NCBI GenBank assembly: GCA_036758285.1
Contig: DAIOWV010000009.1
Location: 4,121-68,120, forward strand
Direction of reading: 5' to 3'
DNA length: 64,000 nucleotides
From: Taishania sp036758285
GTDB taxonomy: Bacteria > Bacteroidota > Bacteroidia > Flavobacteriales_D > Crocinitomicaceae
A model generated the notes under the pieces. That model did no database searches and was not told where the DNA came from. It saw nothing but the letters and a program-made list of their open reading frames with translations. Below, piece by piece: positions 7,401 through 14,945 of the stretch. Each line of letters opens with the position of its first letter. Within the stretch, counting starts at the first letter, position 1. A program made the position numbers and the translations under genes.

Positions 7401-9966
7401 CATTGATACAGACAATTGCGTTTCCTGATACTGTACCTTGTGGTAAAGGATTTACAATTACTTCCAAAGTGTCATTTTGTGTGTGCATACATACAGAAGG
7501 ACTGGTATCTGAAATACTATCCAAAATAATTAGAAAAGTATCTGCAACTAAAGTAGGTAGTGACAGAATTGTATCATTTGTTGTTGAAGTAATAGTTTGA
7601 TTTACTCCGTTTAATCTGTAATGAAATGTATATGGAGCGATTCCATTATTTCCAGAAAATGTTACTTGGGGACTACTGTCATTGACACAGACAATTGTAC
7701 TTCCTGATACTGTTCCTTGTGGTAAGGGATTTACAATTACTTTTATTGTATCATTTATTAATTGTGTACAAATAGTTGGTTCATCATCTGATATGCTATC
7801 AAGAATAATCGTAAATGTATCTATAGCTACAGTAGGAATTAATATTGTAGTATCATCTTCCGTTGAGCTAATTGTATGGGGAATATCATTCAATCGATAA
7901 TAAAATGTATATGGAGCTGTTCCATTACTACCAGTGAATGTAACTGTAGGGTTTTGTGAGTTATGACATACCTCGATATTTCCTAAGATAGTTCCCGTAG
8001 GTAAAGGGTGTATGATAATTGTAGATGTGCTATTTTGTCGCTGTTCACAACTTGTAGAACTGGCATCTTTTACACTAATTAGATTGTATATAAGTGTATC
8101 CGTAAGATTGGTTGGAGCAAAAACTGTTGCAGTATCTCCAACTGAAGTAATGGTAAGCGTATCCGGACCATAAGTATAAGTAAAAGTATATGGTGCTGTT
8201 CCCATAGAACCAATAAAATTGACCTGAGGTTCTTCCGAATCCTTACAAACAATGGTGTCTCCAGTTATTATAGCTTCAGGTAAAGGGTTAATTTCGATAC
8301 AAACGGTATTGGAATAATGGTAGTCAGTATCGCAGTCCTGTATTGTAATTTCAGCCCTGTAACAGGAATTACCATTTGGAAGAATCCGCAATGTGTCATT
8401 ATTTAAGGTATCATTTGTTGATGGATTAGTAAGGTATGACCAGGTATTTGTTAATGTATCAAGTAATTGCCATTTTACCGACCCTTCAAAATTATTCGCC
8501 AACAACACAGTAAGAGTGTCACCAGCACAGATAGAAGTTGGAGTGCATATCTGCGGAACAATAACAGAGCGAGCCCCATAAATGTTAACCTGTGCAGTTT
8601 GATTCGTAAATAATGCCTCGGTAGCATCTGCTGCTGAACCATTTCCCATTGAGCCGTTTGTTCGATGACCTGTATAGAAAAAGTTATGAGAACATTCTTT
8701 GATGGCCATTGATAAATGTCCTGATGTTTCAATAGCAAGGATATCACTATTAAATGTACCTGTTGGCATTCCTGGATTAAGTCCAACATTTCCGGTACCT
8801 CTTCCTAGATGTCCTCCACTACTTCCTCCGAAATTATACATCACACCTGCTTTTGTCAGGATGGATATTGATGGAGATACATGGAAGTCATCATGTTCAT
8901 TTGGTGATATCCAAGCGATATCCTCAAGAGGAGTTCCTGAAGTTATCATCGCATTTACCCATGAAAGTCTTTCAGTTGTTGTAAAATCACCTAATTGCCT
9001 ACGACTATTATCTCCCATAGTAAAAAGTCGGCCATTTGTAGATAAGATATAATAAGATCTCCAATGTGTAAAGGTCCTATGTGTTTTACCGCCTGTCATT
9101 CCAATCATTTTGATAGTTCCTACACCTGGAGGTAAAACCATTTGTGTTGCATAATCCCTTGAAACGGCTACTGTATTGTCTCCTAGATAGGTGTTCTCTC
9201 CCCAAGTCCAAAGTGTGTTGTCATCTTTTAGAGCAATAAAGCCAGCATACCATCCTCTGGTAGAAATAATTCCTGTAAGCGGAGTCGTGTTATTCACCAT
9301 AACTTGAGACCATGCAGTATTGGTTCCTGTACTTCCATCTCCTCTTGCAAAACTATTCTGACTCAAGACATAAACTTCTCCTGAACAAGTTGTGATGGCC
9401 AAAGAATGTGATGTTCCAAAAAGCATTTTCACATCTAGAGGAGCTACACCTGGAGGTAAACCTTGTGGATTTCCTCCAACGATAAGTGGCTGGAAAGTAT
9501 TATTAGGTGTAAGTGAAGCATCTAAACAAACTCCTCTTATACCCCAAACAAAAAGACCATCTGTAGTTAAAACAACGTGTTGATGCCCATTAGGAGAACC
9601 TGCTGGAGGATCTATTAATCCCGTTGTGACTGCTTTTAAGTGAGTCCCTGTAATCGCAGGGTAAGTTGTATTTGTTAAAAGAGTTGGACTAAGAATAGCT
9701 CCTGTACCATTGTTTTGTAACTGTTGCCCCCAAACTGTAAAGATTTCATTTTCATTCCGAATGATGTTTGTATGAAATCCACAAACTATGTTATCATATT
9801 CAATTGTTTCAGGGTTGTTATTTGAATTAATTCCATAATTTAAAAGATCAATCTTTGAACAACCTATTACATCTTCATCATCAAACTCACATTGTGCAAT
9901 TGTCCTATTAGCATAAATGAATGAAATAAAGATAAATAAGAGAATTTTATTTAATTTTTTCCTCAT
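4453..9966 (-). CDS. Giant T9SS type B surface protein: RCC1-like head plus ten ~93-residue repeats
   Basis: A 1837-residue secreted protein. The signal peptide is about 1-25 (MRKKLNKILLF...IAQ). Residues about 35-460 hold RCC1-like repeats (VWGQQLQNNG, LWTWGENTYLGDN, LFTMGDNSRRQLGD, MYNFGGSSGGHLGRG), suggesting a seven-bladed propeller. An Ig-like stretch precedes ten tandem modules (about 557-1498) of the form NPLPxGxxxGxxxVCxND...PYTFxYxxN. PKD-like domains follow (WYLGNGEV, WRFGDETGE). The end (about 1744-1837: FYVPNTFTPDHDHINDVF, IFNRWGELIFE, DGTYTWKI) is the gliding-associated type B sorting domain. I chose the start at 9966 for its signal peptide; it overlaps the upstream gene by 20 bp. 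The likely role is a cell-surface adhesin, by inference from architecture. Confidence 0.88.
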   Translation of the reverse strand: MRKKLNKILLFIFISFIYANRTIAQCEFDDEDVIGCSKIDLLNYGINSNNNPETIEYDNIVCGFHTNIIRNENEIFTVWGQQLQNNGTGAILSPTLLTNTTYPAITGTHLKAVTTGLIDPPAGSPNGHQHVVLTTDGLFVWGIRGVCLDASLTPNNTFQPLIVGGNPQGLPPGVAPLDVKMLFGTSHSLAITTCSGEVYVLSQNSFARGDGSTGTNTAWSQVMVNNTTPLTGIISTRGWYAGFIALKDDNTLWTWGENTYLGDNTVAVSRDYATQMVLPPGVGTIKMIGMTGGKTHRTFTHWRSYYILSTNGRLFTMGDNSRRQLGDFTTTERLSWVNAMITSGTPLEDIAWISPNEHDDFHVSPSISILTKAGVMYNFGGSSGGHLGRGTGNVGLNPGMPTGTFNSDILAIETSGHLSMAIKECSHNFFYTGHRTNGSMGNGSAADATEALFTNQTAQVNIYGARSVIVPQICTPTSICAGDTLTVLLANNFEGSVKWQLLDTLTNTWSYLTNPSTNDTLNNDTLRILPNGNSCYRAEITIQDCDTDYHYSNTVCIEINPLPEAIITGDTIVCKDSEEPQVNFIGSMGTAPYTFTYTYGPDTLTITSVGDTATVFAPTNLTDTLIYNLISVKDASSTSCEQRQNSTSTIIIHPLPTGTILGNIEVCHNSQNPTVTFTGSNGTAPYTFYYRLNDIPHTISSTEDDTTILIPTVAIDTFTIILDSISDDEPTICTQLINDTIKVIVNPLPQGTVSGSTIVCVNDSSPQVTFSGNNGIAPYTFHYRLNGVNQTITSTTNDTILSLPTLVADTFLIILDSISDTSPSVCMHTQNDTLEVIVNPLPQGTVSGNAIVCINDNNPQVTFSGSSGTAPYTFYYRLNGVNQTIVSTANDAILSLPTLVADTFLIILDSISDTSPSICMQTQNDTVTVIINPLPQGMVSGNATVCINDIDPQVTFSGSNGIAPYTFYYRVNGVNQTIVSTANDTILSLPTLIADTFVIILDSISDNSPSICMQTGNDLVTIVVNPLPHGEIIGSTVICVNDSNPQVTFSGSNGTAPYTFYYTLNGISQVISTIGTSHSISTNVSSLTVDTFVFILDSISDASISSCQRLINDTVTIVVSPLPYGEISGTTVVCRNDSSPLITFTGSDGYSGNYIFTYRINNGAVQNLSSLSGYDSATLNVPTNIVGTFVYELIRVTDSVTGCTNLINQNQTIVVNPIPSATITGSSIVCQNSTGSSVTFTGSNSTSEYRFTYSVNGSPPQSMVTSGSNTAVIDISTIFDTVYTYKLISIEDTATGCIGVQTDSVVIRINPVPAAISNGSIEICQDTAPYPFVTFRGINSLTGSYAFDYTINGGPVQTITTSVDSVTIVQPTNIPNTYVYTLISVMDPETMCAVHLNSVDSVIIRPLPMATISLPSKACYLDTILPEVQFTGSNGDTPYTFTYTINGGSPLIVTSTGIDTVIQQPTDTLGTFIYTITHIREGSSLGCEQNQNVSTQIKINDLPIVDAGNDIIICEKVSVILAASGAQIYEWNHHVTNGIAFTPPLGTTTYTVTGTDYNGCKNTDSLIIDVIPIPTMDITGQNLYGCQPIEPTFTNNSTGNFTNCTWYLGNGEVVNNCATFSSVFTEPGCFDVTLEVTTPEGCKNTLTMEEYVCVEANPVADFYPSPSELTTSNWESQMINQSIGATNYIWRFGDETGEKYSHSPVHHFPNNEEGTYIITLIASTNAGCVDTATAIVYLKEELLFYVPNTFTPDHDHINDVFKPVFSTGFDLQNYTMYIFNRWGELIFETHDAEIGWNGSYGMDGNSCQDGTYTWKIELLSKSSNEKKQYVGHVNLLK
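5471..8295 (-). repeat. Tandem array of ten ~279-bp (93-residue) modules in the first giant gene
   Basis: The boundary NPLP recurs at nearly constant spacing. Plus-strand landmarks such as GGTAAAGGATT near 7158, 7437 and 7716 are 279 bp apart. Modules 3-5 (about 6890-7730) are nearly identical at the DNA level over long stretches. Modules 7-10 are more diverged and slightly longer. Confidence 0.88.
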
Positions 9967-10594
9967 AAGCCCATGTTTGTAGTAATCCGTTTTGATCTGT
10001 AAAATCAAGTGAAATATAACAACTATCCGATATATATCCTTTACATGAATAAGTTAGTCGATAGGTGTCTTTTACAGTTTGTTTGTATGCGATTAATTTT
10101 GTATCCAAATTAACTCCAACTCCAGAGAAGTTTAATTTAATTTCTTTAAAATCATAGAGATATTCTTTATAGGTGTCAATTTTTAAATCTATTTCTAAAA
10201 AAGAGTTTATTGAATTTTTTGAAATTAAAACATTGGAAAATGATGCTGTTTGTGTATCAAATTTAATCTTATAAGGTAATACAACTATTTCTGTAGTATC
10301 GCTTTGATTTGCCAAATCATTATTATGATTGTCTAAAAAAATAGCATAATATTTACCAGGAGTTGACATTAAAATATTATTGATTACATGCCCTTTGCCT
10401 GAATGAAGAAGTTGATTGTTGTTATCAACTAATTTCCAGGATATTAATTGATTGTCGTCAGCAAAACAGCTTATTTCAAGAGAAGAATCATAAACCAAAG
10501 TAACTTGTTTTATATTCACTCCAAAATGTTCACAACAAAAGCAGTGGAATTCTATAAGTAGTGTTGTAATCAGTAAAAGTAGTAATCGCATCAT
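9947..10594 (-). CDS. Secreted protein of unknown function, co-transcribed with the giant surface protein
   Basis: A 215-residue protein with a leucine-rich N-terminal signal peptide (MMRLLLLLITTLLIEFHCF). The first half looks like an Ig-like beta sandwich (EISCFADDNQLISWKLVDN, STPGKYYAIFLDN). The second half is also beta-rich, with a cysteine in SCKGYISD. There is no lipobox at a convincing position and no T9SS sorting domain. Its 3' end overlaps the giant gene by 20 bp, so the two are almost certainly translated from one message and may act together as partner or periplasmic helper. I do not recognise the family. The start could equally be the second Met. Confidence 0.7.
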   Translation of the reverse strand: MMRLLLLLITTLLIEFHCFCCEHFGVNIKQVTLVYDSSLEISCFADDNQLISWKLVDNNNQLLHSGKGHVINNILMSTPGKYYAIFLDNHNNDLANQSDTTEIVVLPYKIKFDTQTASFSNVLISKNSINSFLEIDLKIDTYKEYLYDFKEIKLNFSGVGVNLDTKLIAYKQTVKDTYRLTYSCKGYISDSCYISLDFTDQNGLLQTWAYEEKIK

Positions 10595-10780
10595 AGAGTA
10601 GTAATTTTACATAAAAAATAATCTGATAAATTCAGGTTTAGGTCTATAATTACTCTAAAGGTACCCAATATTAACCTAAAAAACAATAAATTCACTTTCT
10701 TTTAATTCATTTTGAGTTTTTTGAATTTAAAATTCAAGTTGATTAATAAAGCGTTTTTACTTTTACTAATATTTTGGTAT

Positions 10781-10788
10781 TATCTTTG
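10781..10788 (+). promoter_or_regulatory. Possible Bacteroidetes -7 element upstream of the 10824 lipoprotein gene
   Basis: TATCTTTG fits the Bacteroidetes TAnnTTTG box and lies 35 bp upstream of the ATG. No clear TTG element sits 17-20 bp further upstream, so support is moderate. Confidence 0.4.
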
Positions 10789-10823
10789 GGACTAGAAAAT
10801 TATTTTACTAAAAATTATTAGAT

Positions 10824-11282
10824 ATGAAATTTTTCCACTTACTTTTTACAGGTCTATTAATTTTGTCTTGCGGGGCAAAAAAGAATAGTATAAACACGGA
10901 GCAAAAGGAAGATACTCAAGCAAAAAGTACTATTAAAGTTGATGCAGTTATTGGTCAATTTGCAAAAGAATCTGATCCAATCACAACTATCGATACGGTA
11001 TTTATTGAAGGTAATACAATGTATATAGATTTAACTTATGGTGGTGGATGCAAAGAACATGAGTTTGAAGTTATTGGCAGTTTGGCAATTGCAAAATCAT
11101 ATCCTCCAATTCGTTCTCTTCAAATTGTTCACAATGCAAATAATGATATGTGCAGAGCGCTTGTTAATGTTAGGTTAGAAGTGAATATTGAAAATGTTGC
11201 TTACAAACAAGAGGCTGGAAGCGAAATATATTATACTTTAGAGGGTTGGAATGAAAGAATTTATCATAAATATGTAAATTAA
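10824..11282 (+). CDS. Lipoprotein with GGGCKEHEF motif, unknown function
   Basis: A 152-residue lipoprotein. The signal peptide ends in a lipobox (LLILSC, Cys at about residue 17), so the mature protein is lipid-anchored. A short Lys/Glu-rich linker follows, then a beta-rich domain with TYGGGCKEHEFEVIGS and a later NNDMCRALVNVRLEVNIE. The paired Cys and the Cys-x-x-His spacing suggest a disulfide or a metal site, but I cannot name a family. It is first in a tight plus-strand run with the next gene (6 bp apart) and elbB. Confidence 0.75.
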   Translation: MKFFHLLFTGLLILSCGAKKNSINTEQKEDTQAKSTIKVDAVIGQFAKESDPITTIDTVFIEGNTMYIDLTYGGGCKEHEFEVIGSLAIAKSYPPIRSLQIVHNANNDMCRALVNVRLEVNIENVAYKQEAGSEIYYTLEGWNERIYHKYVN

Positions 11283-11288
11283 TAAATT

Positions 11289-11723
11289 ATGGATATACAA
11301 TCTTTACTTGACAACCAAAATGTCAAAAATATTTTAAACAAGATTGGTGTAAATGAAGAACAACAAAAGAGTGTTATTAAGCAAGCATCTGAGTTTTTAT
11401 CTTCAAAAATTTTAAATGATCCTAGTTCACTAACTAGTCTTTTTTCTTCCAATCCAAATACAAATTCTGAAAATGCTTCTCAATCATCTCTACAGGGAGA
11501 TTTTTTAAAAGATTTAGTTGAAAAAGTTGGATTACCTGCTGATATAGCTGATAAGGTTTCAAGTTCACTTCCTGATATGTTGAAAGGATTTGATTTGAAT
11601 TCTTTGACAGGTATTTTAGATACATTTACGGGTAATTCTAAGAGCGGTAAGAGTAAAAATTCAAAAGGTGGAGGTCTTTCTGGGGTTTTCGGAATGTTAA
11701 CAAGTTTATTTGGAAAAAAATAG
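11289..11723 (+). CDS. Small hypothetical protein with glycine/serine/lysine-rich tail
   Basis: A 144-residue protein with no signal peptide. The first ~50 residues are helical (SLLDNQNVKNILNKIGV, QQKSVIKQASEFLSSKIL), followed by a Ser/Asn-rich spacer. A second helical part (FLKDLVEKVGLPADIADKVSSSLPDML) leads to a basic Ser/Gly/Lys-rich segment and a hydrophobic end (FGMLTSLFGKK). The composition recalls DUF937/YidB-type proteins, but this is only a resemblance. It lies 6 bp after the lipoprotein gene and 6 bp before elbB, so it is probably part of one operon. Confidence 0.65.
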   Translation: MDIQSLLDNQNVKNILNKIGVNEEQQKSVIKQASEFLSSKILNDPSSLTSLFSSNPNTNSENASQSSLQGDFLKDLVEKVGLPADIADKVSSSLPDMLKGFDLNSLTGILDTFTGNSKSGKSKNSKGGGLSGVFGMLTSLFGKK

Positions 11724-11729
11724 TAATCG

Positions 11730-12413
11730 ATGAAAAAAATAGGTATACTTCTTTCTGGATGTGGTGTATATGATGGTGCTGAAATACAAGAGTCTTTATT
11801 TTCAATGCTTGCCATTGAAGAAATTGGGGCTGAAGTAGTTTCTATTTCTATCAATGAGAATCAGCATCATGTCATTAATCATCTGACTGGTGAAGAAATG
11901 GCAGAGTCTAGAAATATGTTGGTTGAATCTGCTCGAATAGCAAGAGGGAACGTAATTGAATTAAATTCTTTGTCTGTAGATGACATTGATGGATTGGTTA
12001 TTCCTGGTGGATTTGGAAGTGCAAAAAACTTTACGAACTGGGCTTTTTCAGGTCCTACAGGAAATATTCATCCCGGGGTGAAGAAAATTATATTAGATGT
12101 GATTAATTCTCAAAAACCTTTAGTAGCATTGTGTGTAAGCCCTGTTGTTGTAGCTAAAGCACTAGAAAATTCTGGAATAAATTACAATTTAACTATTGGC
12201 TCCAATGTCGATCCATCACCTTATGATATTAATGGGTTTTCTGATGGGTTAGTTAGTTTAGGTGCTAATACAGTTATGAAAACTATAACAGAAATAAATG
12301 TTGATGTTGAAAATAAAATCATTACGGCGCCTTGTTACATGATGGATGCAACTTTAATTGAAGTTAGAAATAATATCCAACAAGCAATCAATGAGATGAA
12401 ACAATTTTTATAA
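11730..12413 (+). CDS. elbB: ElbB-type glyoxalase, DJ-1/PfpI superfamily
   Basis: A 227-residue protein close in length to E. coli ElbB (217). It begins with the diagnostic MKKIGILLSGCGVYDGAEI, carries VIPGGFGSAKNFTNWAF in the middle, and has the nucleophile-elbow cysteine in PLVALCVSPVVVAKAL. The family has glyoxalase activity in vitro and was once linked to isoprenoid synthesis; its physiological role is unsettled. It is last in the three-gene run and is followed by two hairpins. Confidence 0.88.
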   Translation: MKKIGILLSGCGVYDGAEIQESLFSMLAIEEIGAEVVSISINENQHHVINHLTGEEMAESRNMLVESARIARGNVIELNSLSVDDIDGLVIPGGFGSAKNFTNWAFSGPTGNIHPGVKKIILDVINSQKPLVALCVSPVVVAKALENSGINYNLTIGSNVDPSPYDINGFSDGLVSLGANTVMKTITEINVDVENKIITAPCYMMDATLIEVRNNIQQAINEMKQFL

Positions 12414-12478
12414 TAGTTGTTCTATATCTGGTACTATAATAAGTAATACAGATTTATAGACATATAATTTATTATGTA

Positions 12479-12508
12479 TATCCCAATAAACACCCGTTTA
12501 TTGGGATA
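12479..12508 (+). terminator. Rho-independent terminator after elbB
   Basis: A perfect 12-bp stem TATCCCAATAAA / TTTATTGGGATA with loop CACCCG is followed by TTTTGTTCT. It lies 66 bp after the elbB stop. Confidence 0.75.
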
Positions 12509-12545
12509 TTTTGTTCTAAGGCTGATTTAACTACTTATAGAAATC

Positions 12546-12578
12546 AAAACGGCTGCCTAAAATTTAGACAGCCGTTTT
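12546..12578. terminator. Bidirectional terminator between elbB and dnaN
   Basis: The stem AAAACGGCTG / CAGCCGTTTT has an inner CTAAA/TTTAG pairing and is followed on the plus strand by AATTTTTTT. It probably ends dnaN transcription from the other side too. Confidence 0.75.
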
Positions 12579-12612
12579 AATTTTTTTATTAACTAATCAA
12601 ATAAATAATGTA

Positions 12613-13731
12613 CTATTTATTTAACATTACAGGCATTACCAACATCAATACATCTTCTTCTTGATTGGCATTTTCAGAAGGCATCAATAAACCAGCCCTA
12701 CTTGGAATTGAAATTTCTAAGCGGACTTCTTTCGTGTCAATGTTATTTAACATTTCAAGTAAAAATCTCGAGTTGAAAGCAATTTCCATATCTTCTCCAT
12801 CATAATTACAAGTTAAACGCTCATTTGCTTCATTTGAAAAATCTAAATCTTCAGCAGAAAGAGATAATTCAGAACCAATAAGTTTTAATTTAATTTGATG
12901 AGTTGTTTTATTTGCAAAAATAGAAACACGTTTAATAGAGCCTAAAAATTGAGATCGATCAATTGTCAATACATTCGGATTTTCCTTTGGAATTACAGCT
13001 TCATAATTCGGATATTTTCCATCAATTAAGCGACACACCAATACGATGTCTCCAAACGTGAAAACCGCATTGGATTCATTATATTCGATCAATACTTCAA
13101 TATCAGAAGTAACATTTGAACGTAATAAATTCAAAGGTTTTTTAGGTAAGATAAATGAAGAAGTATTTTCTGCTGTTGAGTCAGTACGTCTATATCTAAC
13201 CAACTTATGGGCATCTGTTGCAACAAAAATAATATCTTGTGGTGAGAATTGGCAGAATACGCCACTCATCACAGGTCTTAAATCGTCATTACCAGTCGCA
13301 AATAATGTTTTATTAATTGCAGAACTAATTATTTCACCAGAAACTCTAACAGAAGAACTGTTTTCTATTGTTGGAATTTTAGGAAATTCATCACCATTAA
13401 AACCAACCATTTTTGATTTACCATTATCGTATGCTATTTCAATTCCGAAATTAGGATATTCAACAGAAAATGTACAAGGTTGATCAGGTAAATTTTTCAA
13501 TACGTCTAAAAGCAATTTCGCAGGAATAGCAATTTTCCCTGATTCATTCGCTTCTACTTCCATTGAAGTACGCATTGTTGTTTCTAAATCTGAAGCAGAA
13601 ATAGTCAATTGACTATCATTGATTTCAAATAAAAAATTATCTAATATCGGCAATGTATTGCTAGTACTCAATACACCTGAAATACTTTGCAGATGTCTTA
13701 AAAGAGCCGTACTTGATGTTATAAAATTCAT
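12613..13731 (-). CDS. dnaN: DNA polymerase III sliding clamp (beta subunit)
   Basis: A 372-residue beta clamp of standard length, made of three similar ~120-residue domains that form a ring around DNA and give the replicative polymerase its processivity. Recognisable parts are MNFITSSTALLRHLQSISGV at the start, ISASDLETTMRT, the middle-domain VFATDAHKLVRYRR block and the C-terminal PSRAGLLMPSEN...DVLMLVMPVMLNK. It lies downstream of the gldF-gldG block. A CAAAAGTA at 13753-13760 (TACTTTTG on the minus strand) suggests its own promoter as well. Confidence 0.96.
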   Translation of the reverse strand: MNFITSSTALLRHLQSISGVLSTSNTLPILDNFLFEINDSQLTISASDLETTMRTSMEVEANESGKIAIPAKLLLDVLKNLPDQPCTFSVEYPNFGIEIAYDNGKSKMVGFNGDEFPKIPTIENSSSVRVSGEIISSAINKTLFATGNDDLRPVMSGVFCQFSPQDIIFVATDAHKLVRYRRTDSTAENTSSFILPKKPLNLLRSNVTSDIEVLIEYNESNAVFTFGDIVLVCRLIDGKYPNYEAVIPKENPNVLTIDRSQFLGSIKRVSIFANKTTHQIKLKLIGSELSLSAEDLDFSNEANERLTCNYDGEDMEIAFNSRFLLEMLNNIDTKEVRLEISIPSRAGLLMPSENANQEEDVLMLVMPVMLNK

Positions 13732-13752
13732 ATTTTTCTATATAATATTCTT

Positions 13753-13760
13753 CAAAAGTA
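13753..13760 (-). promoter_or_regulatory. Possible -7 element of dnaN
   Basis: TACTTTTG on the minus strand, 22 bp upstream of the dnaN ATG, fits TAnnTTTG. The 98-bp space after the upstream gene leaves room for an independent promoter. Confidence 0.4.
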
Positions 13761-13829
13761 TAAAGGATACTTATAATATTTAGATTAATACTATTTTTTT
13801 TTCCTTTACTTTTCAACAATTTAAATTAA

Positions 13830-14924
13830 TTATTTTTTACGTGGATGCTGATAATTACTAGGATCTTTTACTTCGTAATTATTCAAGTCTAGTGTTGTTA
13901 AATCTAATGGGAAATACAAATGTCCTTGAATTAATGGATCAAACACAAAATATTGACATTTCACAACTTCTCCATTTGGTAATTCAGCCCAAAAACGCTC
14001 AACATCATGATTTACAACTTGCCCAAATTCATTCAATTGGCTTCCTTGACCATTTATTCTAAACATTCTAATTTGTTTTGATTTACCATCTTTTAAATCA
14101 ATTTTTAAAACACAAAATGGATTGGTATTTTTTAGACTGTCAATTTGATTTTCTTTCAAAATGTAATTACCCGTTTCATAATGTATTTTTTTGAATTTAT
14201 TCAAATATAACATAACGTACTGGGTATCAATTTGAGGTAAGGGAATGTTTTGCTGTTTAACAGAGTATTTATCGTGACCAAGATTTTCAACAGTAAAATT
14301 TCGTGCAGGTTGTAGTGGATATTTAACATCAACCTTTTTTATTTCACTTGGAATAATATTAAAAATTTGAGAGCATTTCCATTTTAAAGGATCAGCATAA
14401 AATCTCGGTTCAATAATTCCATACATACCTTTGATTGACATAATTACTGGCTTATCAGAAGCACCTTGTTCTTTTGAATCCATTAACATGATTTGTCCCA
14501 AATGATCTTTTGTGGCAGGTCCAACATACCATGTCTTATGCCACTTGCTGTTCAAATAATACTCAACTTTTATATGCTGTGACAACATCATTTTTTTATA
14601 TGTCTCTACTGAATTGTCGGTAAGATATCCTTTGAATTCAATCATTTTTGCTGCATCTAAAATGTAGTGTATCCCTTCTTGTGATATGCAATTTCCATCT
14701 TTATCGACCCATTCTTTTGCATTTTTAGGTAGTCTCAAGTCCATTACCCTTCCATAGTTATCTGTTATGACAACTCTGTCTATTTTGTCTACATCAGCTA
14801 TTGCAAAGTCGATAAGTTCTGTTTCTACAGACGAACCTGAATTATTGACAACTTTGATTCCGAAATAAATCAAAACACCTACTAATAAAGCACTAACAAC
14901 TAATAAAATATTTTTTTTCTTCAT
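13830..14924 (-). CDS. DUF4340-like membrane-anchored protein in the gldFG cluster
   Basis: A 364-residue protein with one N-terminal transmembrane helix (ILLVVSALLVGVLIYFGIKVV), then a large periplasmic part with repeated motifs of the type EWVDKDGNCISQEGIHYILDAAKMIEFKGYL and WYVGPATKDHLGQIMLM. This matches my picture of DUF4340 proteins, which often accompany GldG-like ABC genes. It starts 21 bp after gldG and ends before dnaN. By context it may be a third, poorly studied part of the GldFG complex; that role is inference. Confidence 0.72.
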   Translation of the reverse strand: MKKKNILLVVSALLVGVLIYFGIKVVNNSGSSVETELIDFAIADVDKIDRVVITDNYGRVMDLRLPKNAKEWVDKDGNCISQEGIHYILDAAKMIEFKGYLTDNSVETYKKMMLSQHIKVEYYLNSKWHKTWYVGPATKDHLGQIMLMDSKEQGASDKPVIMSIKGMYGIIEPRFYADPLKWKCSQIFNIIPSEIKKVDVKYPLQPARNFTVENLGHDKYSVKQQNIPLPQIDTQYVMLYLNKFKKIHYETGNYILKENQIDSLKNTNPFCVLKIDLKDGKSKQIRMFRINGQGSQLNEFGQVVNHDVERFWAELPNGEVVKCQYFVFDPLIQGHLYFPLDLTTLDLNNYEVKDPSNYQHPRKK

Positions 14925-14945
14925 AAAATGATTTTTTTACTACTA

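Noticed and set aside
7124..7900. Three regularly spaced plus-strand open frames inside the repeat array
   Set aside because: They recur every 279 bp because they are antisense shadows of the repeated modules, with no start signals or recognisable products.
5471..8295. CRISPR-like periodic repeats
   Set aside because: The 279-bp period, coding frame and protein conservation show a protein-repeat array, not short repeats with unique spacers.
8699..9052. A 117-residue plus-strand open frame with many prolines
   Set aside because: It lies wholly antisense to the RCC1-like head, which is clearly the coding strand.
11480..11854. A 124-residue minus-strand open frame
   Set aside because: It spans the junction of two plausible plus-strand genes and reads as low-complexity shadow sequence.
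13046..13483. A 145-residue open frame antisense to dnaN
   Set aside because: dnaN is unambiguous on the other strand and the frame has no family features.
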